Shown here: positions 1 through 7,845 of the stretch, in pieces
Position numbering within the stretch: the stretch's first letter is position 1
How the letters are laid out: each line of letters begins with the position of its first letter
NCBI GenBank assembly: GCA_963781555.1
Contig: CAWAGB010000001.1
Coordinates: 62,001-126,000 of the forward strand
From: JAICQM01 sp963781555
GTDB taxonomy: Bacteria; Chloroflexota; Limnocylindria; QHBO01
Length of the DNA: 64,000 nucleotides
Direction: 5' to 3'
Made by a program: the position numbers and the translations under genes
The notes under the pieces: generated by a model
The model's input: the letters and a program-made list of their open reading frames with translations, nothing else
Told to the model about the DNA's origin: nothing
The model's database searches: none

Positions 1-1036
1 GGAAGCGCTGCTCGCTGCGACGGAGGGTGCCGGTGATCCCCGCCAGGCGCACCAGGACGAGCGCCGTGACGACCATGGTCGCGATCCCGAGCAGCGGGTC
101 GGCATCGTGGGCGAGGGCGACCTCGAGCACCAGGGCCGTCGGCCCCATCAGGCTGGCGGCGCCGAGGAGCACGAGGCGCCGGCTGCTCATGCCGCTTTCG
201 ACGATCGGGGCTTGCACGACCCGATCGGCGACCGACGGATGCAGCGCCGCGCTTGCGAGCGCCACGTACGACAGGAGCCAGAACAGGTCGATCAGGCCAC
301 CGGTGGCATAGCCGGCACCGGCGGCCTCCATGCTGAATACCAGGTCAGCGCCGAACATGAGCGCCAGGCTGGCAATCAGGAAACGTGGCGAGGCCCGGTG
401 TGACGACGGCACGAAGGCGAGGCGCGCAACGATCCCGATAAGGAGGATGTCCATGGCCGGGTAGGCGATGGCAACGAGGCGTTCCGCCGCCGGCACCGCC
501 GAGTCGACCGCGATCGGATGCAGGATGACCGTCCAGGCCAGGATGCCGAAGCCGACGGTCACGATGCCCGCGTCCACGAGACGTGGCTGTTCGTGTCCCG
601 GCTGCCGCTCGCGTACCAGGAAGAGGCAGGCGGCGGCCAGCAGGGGGTAGCCGGCGAGGTAGGCGACATCCCCTCCCGAGGGGAAGGGGCTGGTCCCCAG
701 CACCAGCTCGTGGTAGGTCCAGATCGCGTCGCCCGCCGAGAACGCCAGCTGGCCGGCTGCGATCAACAGCCAGGGCATGGGACGCGGCAGGCGATGGATG
801 TGGAGCGACCAGGCGATGGCGGCCACCGGGACGAGGCTGATGAGCTGATAGAGGACAGCCTGGACCCACGGCACGGGGACGACCGGGTAGATGGCAACCA
901 GGCCCATCCCGACAAGGGTCATGAACTGCCACGGGGCGATGCGGCGTTCCCCGAGCCGCATGGCAGCGGGCAGGGCAAGGCGCCTCCCAGCGGGCAGGCG
1001 AGTCGCGGTGGCTGACTTCGTGGCCGCTCTTGTCAC
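1..1036 (-). CDS. Membrane sensor protein, N-terminal part (cut by left edge)
   Basis: The frame runs leftward from a GTG at 1036 and is still open at base 1, so only about 345 N-terminal residues are visible. They form a hydrophobic module of roughly eight or nine membrane segments (for example MTLVGMGLVAIYPVVPV and LFWLLSYVALASAALHP). The visible part ends in a charged stretch (GTLRRSEQRF) that looks like the start of a cytoplasmic linker. Such modules usually sit in front of GGDEF, PAS or histidine-kinase domains in actinobacteria and Chloroflexota (family knowledge); the output domain lies outside the window. GGAG lies 4 nt before the GTG, and ATG at 961 is an alternative start. The sensor class is inferred and the coding frame is convincing. 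Confidence 0.6.
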   Translation of the reverse strand, partial: MTRAATKSATATRLPAGRRLALPAAMRLGERRIAPWQFMTLVGMGLVAIYPVVPVPWVQAVLYQLISLVPVAAIAWSLHIHRLPRPMPWLLIAAGQLAFSAGDAIWTYHELVLGTSPFPSGGDVAYLAGYPLLAAACLFLVRERQPGHEQPRLVDAGIVTVGFGILAWTVILHPIAVDSAVPAAERLVAIAYPAMDILLIGIVARLAFVPSSHRASPRFLIASLALMFGADLVFSMEAAGAGYATGGLIDLFWLLSYVALASAALHPSVADRVVQAPIVESGMSSRRLVLLGAASLMGPTALVLEVALAHDADPLLGIATMVVTALVLVRLAGITGTLRRSEQRF

Positions 1037-1178
1037 TCGGCTCCGGCGATGCGTGGAAGAGCACCGTAGGTGACGGATGCCTCCCATCGGTATGGCCCGA
1101 TCGGCCTATGCCGGGACCGATGGACTGGACCGCTCCTGTCCCGGCCCGGCGGTCCGCCAGCGCGCCGTCGAGCGCGGG

Positions 1179-1184
1179 TAGGAT
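1179..1184 (+). promoter_or_regulatory. -10 element TAGGAT, leaderless type
   Basis: TAGGAT lies 7 nt before the ATG at 1192, so transcription should begin at or next to the start codon. No convincing -35 is seen. The upstream intergenic stretch also holds two copies of the CATCGGT/ACCGATG heptamer (1085-1091 and 1116-1122). Confidence 0.5.
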
Positions 1185-1191
1185 GCGGCGC

Positions 1192-2097
1192 ATGAAGGTG
1201 GGCGCAATGATGCCGATTGCCGCGGAGGGCGGGCGCGCTGCCCCGGGCTGGGAGGAGATCCGCGCGGTCGCCGGGGCGGCGGAGGCAGGTGGGCTCGACT
1301 CGATCTGGGTGTACGACCACCTCCTCTTCCGGTTCGACGGCGCGACCGAGGGCCTTCACGAGTCGTGGACGCTGCTGGCGGCGCTGGCGGCGGTGACGCG
1401 GCGCGTCGAGATCGGGGAGCTCGTCGTGGCGATGCCGTTCCGCAACCCCGCCCTGCTGGCCAAGATGGCCGCCACCGCCGACGAGGTGGCCGGGGGGCGG
1501 CTGATCCTGGGTGTCGGCTGTGGGTGGCACGAGCCGGAGTTCGCGGCCTTCGGATTCCCGTTCGACCACCGCGTTGCACGCTTCGAGGAGGCGCTCGAGA
1601 TCCTGGTCCCGCTGCTGCGCGGCCCCGACGAGGTGAGCGTAGCGGGCCGGTATCACCACGCCGACCGGGCGGTCGTGCTGCCGCGACCGCCGCGGCGTTC
1701 CGACGGCAGGCCCTCGATCCCACTCCTCATCGCCGGAAAGGGGCCGCGAATGCTGTCCCTCGTGGCGCGCCACGCGGATGCCTGGAACACGGCCTGGCTC
1801 GGCACGGTCGAGGATCTCGAGCCACGCGTCGCCCCGCTGCGGGCCGCCCTGGACGTCGCCGGCCGCGACCCCGCCTCGCTGGAGATCACGGTGGGCGTCA
1901 ACGTCGTCATCCCCGACCTCGCCGCCCCGGATGACGAGCTTCCTGCGCGGGCGATCGCGGGGTCGATCGACGAGCTGGCCGAGGGGATCCGCGGCTATGC
2001 CGACGCGGGCATCGGCCACCTCGTCTGCGCTGTGACGCCCACCACCCCCGAGTCGGTGGCGCGCCTCGCCGAGGCGTCGCGGCGCGCGCGCGGGTGA
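1192..2097 (+). CDS. LLM-class F420-dependent oxidoreductase (copy 1)
   Basis: A 301-residue luciferase-like monooxygenase fold protein. It begins MKVGAMMPI and carries family signatures GGLDSIWVYDHLLFR (residues about 35-50) and LILGVGCGWHEPEF, the strand-loop region that lines the flavin or deazaflavin pocket in TIM-barrel LLM proteins. Relatives in high-GC bacteria use coenzyme F420 for hydride transfer to unknown organic substrates; cofactor use here is by family only. ATG 1192 is chosen because a -10 element sits 7 nt before it; ATG 1183 would add three residues. The downstream MFS gene overlaps its stop (GTGA), so the two are probably translated together. It is closely similar to the product of 6906-7838. 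Confidence 0.85.
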   Translation: MKVGAMMPIAAEGGRAAPGWEEIRAVAGAAEAGGLDSIWVYDHLLFRFDGATEGLHESWTLLAALAAVTRRVEIGELVVAMPFRNPALLAKMAATADEVAGGRLILGVGCGWHEPEFAAFGFPFDHRVARFEEALEILVPLLRGPDEVSVAGRYHHADRAVVLPRPPRRSDGRPSIPLLIAGKGPRMLSLVARHADAWNTAWLGTVEDLEPRVAPLRAALDVAGRDPASLEITVGVNVVIPDLAAPDDELPARAIAGSIDELAEGIRGYADAGIGHLVCAVTPTTPESVARLAEASRRARG

Positions 2098-3344
2098 CGG
2101 AACTCGCCCCGTCCCGCGCCTGGTGGCAATCCCGCAGCATCACCGCCGTCCTGACGGCGAACGTCGTGTCGGGCGCCGGCAACGTGCTCACAAGCATGGC
2201 GCTCCCGTGGCTGGTCATCGAGTCCGGCGGCGGCGGGGCGGAGATCGGCGTGATCGGTTTCGCGCAGCTCGTTCCGCTCATCGGCGGCGCGCTGCTGGGC
2301 GGGATCATCGTCGACCGCGTCGGCGGCCGCGTGGCGAGCGTGGCGGCCGACGTGGCCTCGGCGGCCACCGTGCTGGCGATCGCCGGATTCGCCCTGGCCG
2401 GCTGGCTGCCGCTGTGGCTGCTGTCGGTGCTCGTCCTTCTCAGCACGCTCCTTGATCTCCCCGGTTCGACGGGCCGCTCGGTCCTGCTGCCCGGCCTGGC
2501 CGAGCGGGACGGCGTCGACCTCGCGTCGGTCAACGCGGCCAGCGAGACGGTGCGGCGGCTGACCATTCTGCTCGGGCCGATCGCCGGTGGAATCCTGGTG
2601 GCCGCCGCCGGGCCGGCCGTGGCGCTCATGGTCGATGGGGTCACGTTCGGGGTGTCGGTGCTGCTGGTGGCGATGCTCGTGCCGCGGCTCGCCGCCACGG
2701 CCGCGGCGGACGGCGCTTCAGCGTGGCGACTGCGGGACGGGATCGGCCTGCTGTGGCGGGATCGCCTCATCCGGTCGCTGATGGCCGTGAGCGGCACGAT
2801 CAACGTCCTCCTCAACCCCGTCTTCTTCGTCCTGCTGCCGCTGTACGTCGTGGCACTGGGCGGCATTGCCTCGGACCAGGGGATCCTGGTGGCCGCGTTC
2901 GGGCTCGGCGCGCTCGCCGGGGCGCTGGGGTCGGCGCGCCTGACGCGTCGCTTCGGCCGGCGAACCGTGCTCACGGTGGGGGCGCTGCTCGCCGGCGGCG
3001 CACCGCTCCTGCTGGCGGTGGCGCCCGGCGTCCCGTTCGCGGCCGCTGCGCAGCTTGTGAGCGGCCTGGGCATCGGACCGGTCGGCCCAATCGTGCTCAC
3101 GGTGCTGGGAACGCGCGTCGCGCCCGAGGTCCGCGGGCGCGTCTTCGGCGCCCACGCCACGATCACGAACGCCGCGATCCCGATTGGCGTGATCGTCACC
3201 GGCCTGGTGGTCGAGCTCGTCGACGTGCGGACGGTGCTCGTGGCGATCAGCGTGCTGTTCGCGCTCTCGGTGGGTCCGCTCCTGTTCCAGCGCTCGCTGG
3301 ACCAGCTCGACCCGCCACCGGGGAGCCTCAGGGGCGACGCGTGA
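2094..3344 (+). CDS. MFS exporter (EntS/MFS_3-like)
   Basis: A 416-residue protein with about 12 hydrophobic segments. It shows the MFS loop between helices 2 and 3 (GGIIVDRVGGRVASV) and a second-half counterpart (LTRRFGRRTVL). The overall pattern fits the EntS-like drug or siderophore exporter group. The GTG start at 2094 overlaps the stop of the upstream LLM oxidoreductase, so the pair is translationally coupled. The pump may export a substrate or product of that enzyme, which is inference. Its 3' end overlaps the convergent metallopeptidase gene by 17 bp. Confidence 0.85.
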   Translation: MTELAPSRAWWQSRSITAVLTANVVSGAGNVLTSMALPWLVIESGGGGAEIGVIGFAQLVPLIGGALLGGIIVDRVGGRVASVAADVASAATVLAIAGFALAGWLPLWLLSVLVLLSTLLDLPGSTGRSVLLPGLAERDGVDLASVNAASETVRRLTILLGPIAGGILVAAAGPAVALMVDGVTFGVSVLLVAMLVPRLAATAAADGASAWRLRDGIGLLWRDRLIRSLMAVSGTINVLLNPVFFVLLPLYVVALGGIASDQGILVAAFGLGALAGALGSARLTRRFGRRTVLTVGALLAGGAPLLLAVAPGVPFAAAAQLVSGLGIGPVGPIVLTVLGTRVAPEVRGRVFGAHATITNAAIPIGVIVTGLVVELVDVRTVLVAISVLFALSVGPLLFQRSLDQLDPPPGSLRGDA

Positions 3345-3939
3345 GCAGCACGTGTCGCAGCCGGGGCCGGCGGGCGCGCAGGAGGCGCGACAGGGTGACC
3401 CCCACGATGCGTGCCCCGCACACCGCGCAGACATGCCAGCGGCCGTCCCGCGCCAGCCGCACGGTGTGCTCCGCCACGAGGACCCGCAGCGGGCCGCTCG
3501 GCGGGGTAGCCGCGCTGCGCCGGGTGCGCCAGGCATCGTCCGCGCCGGGGATCCCGAGCGCCCGAGCGTGGCCGATGGCGCTGGGGTAGCGCGACGCCTC
3601 GCGCGCCAGCGCGGCGGCTCCCCCCTCGGCGTGCTGCTCGTAGAGCGCGAAGGCAACGGCGTAGAAGCGGCGGTCGTGGTAGCGCATCCCGCGCCGGCGG
3701 CGCGCCGGTGGCGGCGTCAGCCAGTGGGCAAGCTCATGCAGCAGCGTCTGGCGCGCGTCGGCCACGTCGGAGCCGGCGACGACCCCGATGTAGCCGCTCG
3801 CGTGGCGCGTGACACCCGAGCTGCGTTCGCGATCGCGTCGCGACCAGCGGAGGCGCGGGGGTGGCGCGACACCGGCATCGGCGCAGACCCTGGCGGCGAG
3901 ACCGGCGACCCAGGCGGGTGCTCCGGGCGAGACGTTCAC
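3328..3939 (-). CDS. SprT-like zinc metallopeptidase domain protein
   Basis: A 203-residue protein with the zinc-binding motif HELAHW (HExxH) at about residues 68-73, followed by a Tyr/His-rich stretch (MRYHDRRFYAVAFALYEQH) that may supply the third metal ligand. Near the C-terminus a CAVCG pair looks like half of a zinc ribbon. This layout resembles SprT/WSS1-like proteases and the tiny metallopeptidase domains common in high-GC bacteria. The GTG start overlaps the stop of the preceding small gene by GTGA. It is the last gene of a three-gene unit behind the RND pump. The substrate is unknown. Confidence 0.6.
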   Translation of the reverse strand: MNVSPGAPAWVAGLAARVCADAGVAPPPRLRWSRRDRERSSGVTRHASGYIGVVAGSDVADARQTLLHELAHWLTPPPARRRRGMRYHDRRFYAVAFALYEQHAEGGAAALAREASRYPSAIGHARALGIPGADDAWRTRRSAATPPSGPLRVLVAEHTVRLARDGRWHVCAVCGARIVGVTLSRLLRARRPRLRHVLLTRRP

Positions 3940-4217
3940 CCTGCGCGGCGTTCCGCCAGCAGGCGCCCGACCTCGACGAGCCAGGCGTCGAGCGCCGGGT
4001 CGGGGTGGCGGTCGTCGTCATACGTGAACCCCGGCATCTCGTCGCCGTGCTCGGCGACGTAGGCAGCGGGCGCCTGGGTCGCGTGCGGAAATGCGCGGGC
4101 CGCCAGCGCGGCACGCTCGGGCGACATCGGGCCGCGCTCGTCGGGCGCCACCCGAGCGGCGTCGTGGCGACGTCGCCATCGGTCAGTCAGGCGACGGAGG
4201 TCGCCGCGCCGGTTCAC
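3936..4217 (-). CDS. Small hypothetical protein between pump and peptidase
   Basis: A 93-residue protein I do not recognise. The N-terminal third is strongly basic (RRGDLRRLTDRWRRRHD). The C-terminal part is acidic and aromatic, with the stretch PAAYVAEHGDEMPGFTYDDD. There is no signal peptide or membrane segment. The GTG start at 4217 is chosen because it overlaps the pump stop (GTGA) and its own stop overlaps the next start in the same way; an internal ATG gives a shorter 63-residue alternative. Both overlaps suggest coupled translation with the pump and the SprT-like gene. Confidence 0.5.
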   Translation of the reverse strand: MNRRGDLRRLTDRWRRRHDAARVAPDERGPMSPERAALAARAFPHATQAPAAYVAEHGDEMPGFTYDDDRHPDPALDAWLVEVGRLLAERRAG

Positions 4218-6778
4218 GCGGGCTCGACGGCCGCGTCCGCGCGGGCGGCCGGGGGCGCGCCGCCCTCGTAGAGGCCGAGCCGCGCCACGACACGCTGGAT
4301 CCAGGCCGGCGCCCACCAGTTGGCGTTGCCCATGACGCGCATGAAGGCCGGCACCAGGATGCCGCGCACGATGGTCGCGTCGATGAGCACGGCGAGCGCC
4401 ATGCTGAAACCGAGCGACTTGATGAGGGCCACCGACGACAGGGCAAACGCGCCGAACACCGCGACCATGATGAGCGCGGCGCCGGTGATGATGCCCCCGG
4501 TGATCCCGATCCCCTCCGCCACGGCGCGCGTGTTGTCGCCCGTGGCGAGGTAGCGCTCCCGGATGCGCGACAGCAGGAAGACTTCGTAGTCCATCGACAG
4601 GCCGAACAGGATGGCGAACATCAGGATCGGCGTGCTGGCGATGATCGTCCCCGACGCATCGAAGCTGAGGAGCTCCGAGAGGTGCCCCTGCTGGAAGATC
4701 CAGACCAGCGCGCCGAAGCTGGCGGTGATGCTCAGGAGGCTCATCAGCACCGCCTTGAGCGGCAGGAGGACGGATCCGAAGGTGAGGAACAGCACCGCCC
4801 CGGTAACGAGCACCACGATCGCCACCGCATACGGCACCGAGTGGCCGAAGCTGGCCATGAAGTCGCGCGAGCGCGATGACAGGCCCGCGGTCAGCACCTC
4901 GGTCGCGTCCACCGGGCCTGCCACGGCACGCACGTCATCGACGAGGGCACGGCCATCAGCCGAGTCGGGCAGCCACGTGCTGAAGACGTCGACGCGGGTC
5001 ACGTCGTCGGCCACCGTGCGCTCGAGCCAGGCAGACAGCGCCGCTGCCTCGGCGGGCCGCTGCGTCGCGGGGAGTGCAATGAGCTGGCGGTACGCGGCGG
5101 CATCCATCCCCGCCGGGGGGTCCAGCACACTGGTGACCGCCTCCACACCATCCAGGGATGCCAGGTCGGCCACGTAACCGTCGATGTCGTCGAGGAAGCC
5201 GGGATCCACCGCGCCGTCGGCAAGGATGGGTCCGCCGGTGCGCACCACCACCTCGATGGGGTCGGTCTCGCCGGCAGGGAACTCGTCGCCCAGCACACGG
5301 AAGCCGGTGACGCTCTCCGACGGCGGCAGGTCGGCGAGGTTGCCACCGGTCGAGAGCTGGATGCCGAAGAACGGCAGGCCCGCCAGCACCAGCACGAGGA
5401 GCACCGGGGTCGCCACCAGCAGCGGACGGCGCATCACTCCGCGCGCGATGCGGCTCCACACCCCGTGGCCCTGGCGGGCGTCCGCGGCGTCCGCGTCGTC
5501 CTCGATGAGTCGCATCGAGCGCGGCAGCGGGACGCGCAGCCGGTTGACGCGACGGCCGAGCAGGCTCAGCAGGGCCGGCAGCACGGTGAGGCCGAAGATC
5601 AGCGTCGACACCACGGTCACAATCCCGCCGAGGCCCATGCTGCGCAGGGCGGGTGACTCGAAGACGGTGAGGCTGGCCAGACCGATGGCGACCGCCACGC
5701 CGCTGATCGCCACGGCCTTGCCGACCGTGGCCATGGTGTGCTCCACCGCGTCCTCGACCGACCGATGGCGCAGCTCCTCGCGGAAGCGGCTCACCATGAA
5801 GAGGGAGTAGTCGATCGACAGCGCGAGACCGATCATGGTGGTCACGTTGGTGACGAAGATGCTCATCTCGGTCACGTTGGCGAGGAGACCGATCACCGCG
5901 ATCGAGGTCGGCAGGGCGAGCGCCGCGATGAGCAGCGGCAGGACCGCCCCCACGAGCGTGCCGAACACAGCGAGCAGGATGATGAGGGCCAGCGGCAGGC
6001 TCACCAGCTCTGCCTGCATCAGGTCGCGCTCCACGGCGTCGTTGAACTCGTGCTGCACGACCGGGATGCCGGTCACCACCGTTTCGACACCCGCCGGCCG
6101 CACCACGAGGCCGCTGAGGTGCTCGACATCGTCGACCGCGTCCTCCATCTCCTCGGTGAGGCGGACGACGGCGAACGTCTTGCTGCCATCCTTGCTGACA
6201 AAGGCCGGGTCGCCGACGTCGGCGTAGGTGAGGATCCCGTCCACGATCGGCTCCCCGGCGAGGGGCGCGACGGCGGCGGCCACGGTGCCCTGGAAGCGGT
6301 CCGACCCGGCGTCGCCCCGCGGGTCGGTGAAGATGACGATCACGCTGGAGAGCTCACCGCCGAAGCGATCGACCAGCAACTCCTCCGCGCGGGCCGCCTC
6401 TGAACCGGCGATCTGCCAGCCGCCCTGGCTGAGGCGCCCCGCAGAGGTCGCCGACCAGATGTTGAGACCAATCACCGCAGCCAAGCCGACGATCGGGAGC
6501 CAGCGGCGCCATCGGTACGTGGCCCGCCCGATGGCCGCGAAGAGGCCGTTGTGCGCGATCCGGTCGTGGGGCGGGGTGATCCGCTGCGCCGGTGCCCGCG
6601 TTGCGCGTTCAGACATGACTGGACGAGGGGTGGGCGGGGGGCCGGCGGGGGCGCTGAGGGGGACGCGGGACGGCTCGGCCGCATCGGCTCCGACGCGACG
6701 CCAGATCGCCAGCCCGGCCAGCGCGGCGGACGCCAGGCCGAGGATCGCCAGGCCGATGCCCAGCAGCTTGGTGCGCAT
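4214..6778 (-). CDS. MMPL/RND-family membrane transporter
   Basis: About 854 residues. Two MMPL repeats are visible, each a large extracytoplasmic domain followed by a helix bundle. The TM4 and TM10 signatures DYSLFMVSRFREEL and MDYEVFLLSRIRERY carry the Asp-Tyr pair used for proton coupling in MmpL-type pumps. Likely cargo is a lipid or hydrophobic compound (family knowledge). From ATG 6778 the protein gains an extra N-terminal membrane helix (GIGLAILGLASAALAGLAIW) and a Pro-rich linker before the usual first helix; ATG 6616 would give a conventional 800-residue MMPL protein. GGAGA upstream and a leader starting near a TACGCT (6841-6846) favour 6778 weakly. First gene of an operon with the two small genes downstream. 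Confidence 0.85.
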   Translation of the reverse strand: MRTKLLGIGLAILGLASAALAGLAIWRRVGADAAEPSRVPLSAPAGPPPTPRPVMSERATRAPAQRITPPHDRIAHNGLFAAIGRATYRWRRWLPIVGLAAVIGLNIWSATSAGRLSQGGWQIAGSEAARAEELLVDRFGGELSSVIVIFTDPRGDAGSDRFQGTVAAAVAPLAGEPIVDGILTYADVGDPAFVSKDGSKTFAVVRLTEEMEDAVDDVEHLSGLVVRPAGVETVVTGIPVVQHEFNDAVERDLMQAELVSLPLALIILLAVFGTLVGAVLPLLIAALALPTSIAVIGLLANVTEMSIFVTNVTTMIGLALSIDYSLFMVSRFREELRHRSVEDAVEHTMATVGKAVAISGVAVAIGLASLTVFESPALRSMGLGGIVTVVSTLIFGLTVLPALLSLLGRRVNRLRVPLPRSMRLIEDDADAADARQGHGVWSRIARGVMRRPLLVATPVLLVLVLAGLPFFGIQLSTGGNLADLPPSESVTGFRVLGDEFPAGETDPIEVVVRTGGPILADGAVDPGFLDDIDGYVADLASLDGVEAVTSVLDPPAGMDAAAYRQLIALPATQRPAEAAALSAWLERTVADDVTRVDVFSTWLPDSADGRALVDDVRAVAGPVDATEVLTAGLSSRSRDFMASFGHSVPYAVAIVVLVTGAVLFLTFGSVLLPLKAVLMSLLSITASFGALVWIFQQGHLSELLSFDASGTIIASTPILMFAILFGLSMDYEVFLLSRIRERYLATGDNTRAVAEGIGITGGIITGAALIMVAVFGAFALSSVALIKSLGFSMALAVLIDATIVRGILVPAFMRVMGNANWWAPAWIQRVVARLGLYEGGAPPAARADAAVEPA

Positions 6779-6814
6779 GTGAACGAGGGGTCTCCGCGTG
6801 CTCGGTGCGGTGGA

Positions 6815-6835
6815 ACGCCCGCCGGGAGCGGGCGT
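6815..6835 (-). other. Hairpin in the pump mRNA leader
   Basis: ACGCCCGC and GCGGGCGT form an 8-bp perfect stem with a 5-nt loop, between a candidate -10 (TACGCT on the minus strand, 6846-6841) and the pump start at 6778. It could be a leader control hairpin or simply GC-rich structure. Nothing else supports a riboswitch. Confidence 0.25.
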
Positions 6836-6892
6836 GGGGAAGCGTAGCCGTTCGGCGTTGGGTTCGCAGGGGTGACGCCGGCTCCCGGTCGC

Positions 6893-6898
6893 TACCAT
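6893..6898 (+). promoter_or_regulatory. -10 element TACCAT, leaderless type
   Basis: TACCAT stands 7 nt before the ATG at 6906, the same geometry as in front of the related LLM gene at 1192. The spacer GCGGCGC is also identical in both genes. Confidence 0.5.
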
Positions 6899-6905
6899 GC
6901 GGCGC

Positions 6906-7838
6906 ATGAAGGTCGGTCTGATGCTGCCCATCGGGGAGCAGGAGCTGCTCAGCGCACCCGGGTCATGGGACCTGTTCCGCGAGATGGCGATCGCCGCCGA
7001 CACGAGCGGCCTCGACTCGGTGTGGTGCGCCGACCACCTGCTCTTTCGCCAGGGCGCATCGGAGGAGGATGGCTCGACGCACGGCATCCACGAGGCGTGG
7101 ACGATCCTGGCCGCGGTCGCGGCGGTCACGCGCCGCGTGGAGATCGGCCCGCTGGTGCTGTGCGTCCCGTTCCGCAACCCGGCGCTCACCGCCAAGATGG
7201 CCGCCACCCTCGACGAGGTCAGCGCCGGGCGGCTCATCCTGGGCCTCGGCTGCGGTTGGCACGCGCCCGAGTTCGAGGCGTTTGGCTACGAGTTCGAGCA
7301 CCGGGTCAGCCAGTTCGCCGAGGCGCTCGAGATCATCATCCCCCTGCTGCGCACCGGCCACGCCACGTTCAGCGGCCGCTGGCAGCACGCCATCGACGCG
7401 GAGATCGTCCCGAGCGGGCCGCGCCCGGGTGGGCCGCCGCTCCTGATCGCCGGCAAGGGGCCGCGCATGCTGGACCTCGTGGCACGCCACGCAGACGCAT
7501 GGAACGCGGCGTGGTACGGGCACCCGGACGAGGCGCATGAGCTCCGAGAGCGCATCGGACGGCTGCGGGAGGCCCTCGGGCGCGCCGGCCGCGACCCGAC
7601 CACGCTGGCGCTGACGGCCGGCGTCTTCGTCGCCGTGGCCGATGACCCAGACGCGCCCGATGAGGCGATTCGCGGCACCACCGACGAGATCGGCGCTTCC
7701 CTTGCCGGCTACGCGGCGCTCGGCGTCAGCCACCTCGTGGTCCATCTCTGGCCGCGTACCGCGGGGGCGGTCGAGCGGCTCGCCGCGGCGGCGGAGGTCG
7801 CGCGCCGAGCAGAGTCGGGTGACCCCGCATCGGTATGA
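6906..7838 (+). CDS. LLM-class F420-dependent oxidoreductase (copy 2)
   Basis: A 310-residue luciferase-like protein very similar to the product of 1192-2097: MKVGLMLPIGE, SGLDSVWCADHLLFR, LILGLGCGWHAPEFEAFGYE, and PPLLIAGKGPRMLDLVARHA lining the barrel. It probably uses F420H2 or FMN; the substrate is unknown. ATG 6906 is preferred over ATG 6897 because a TACCAT -10 lies 7 nt before it. The next gene (an MFS permease) starts 7 nt past the stop, and its own -10 element overlaps this stop codon. As with copy 1, an MFS transporter follows directly. Confidence 0.85.
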   Translation: MKVGLMLPIGEQELLSAPGSWDLFREMAIAADTSGLDSVWCADHLLFRQGASEEDGSTHGIHEAWTILAAVAAVTRRVEIGPLVLCVPFRNPALTAKMAATLDEVSAGRLILGLGCGWHAPEFEAFGYEFEHRVSQFAEALEIIIPLLRTGHATFSGRWQHAIDAEIVPSGPRPGGPPLLIAGKGPRMLDLVARHADAWNAAWYGHPDEAHELRERIGRLREALGRAGRDPTTLALTAGVFVAVADDPDAPDEAIRGTTDEIGASLAGYAALGVSHLVVHLWPRTAGAVERLAAAAEVARRAESGDPASV

Positions 7839-7839
7839 T
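7834..7839 (+). promoter_or_regulatory. -10 element TATGAT, leaderless type
   Basis: TATGAT ends 6 nt before the GTG at 7846 and overlaps the stop codon of the previous gene. A CATCGGT heptamer (7828-7834) abuts it, giving an extended-type CGG-TATGAT. Confidence 0.5.
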
Positions 7840-7845
7840 CCGCGG

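Noticed and set aside
1177..1182. GGTAGG as a Shine-Dalgarno site for ATG 1192
   Set aside because: The same bases form the TAGGAT -10 at leaderless distance, and the related gene at 6906 has a -10 but no such site in the same place.
345..1193. 282-codon minus-strand frame at the left edge
   Set aside because: It is Arg/Pro/His-rich nonsense; the overlapping frame from 1036 reads as a clean membrane protein.
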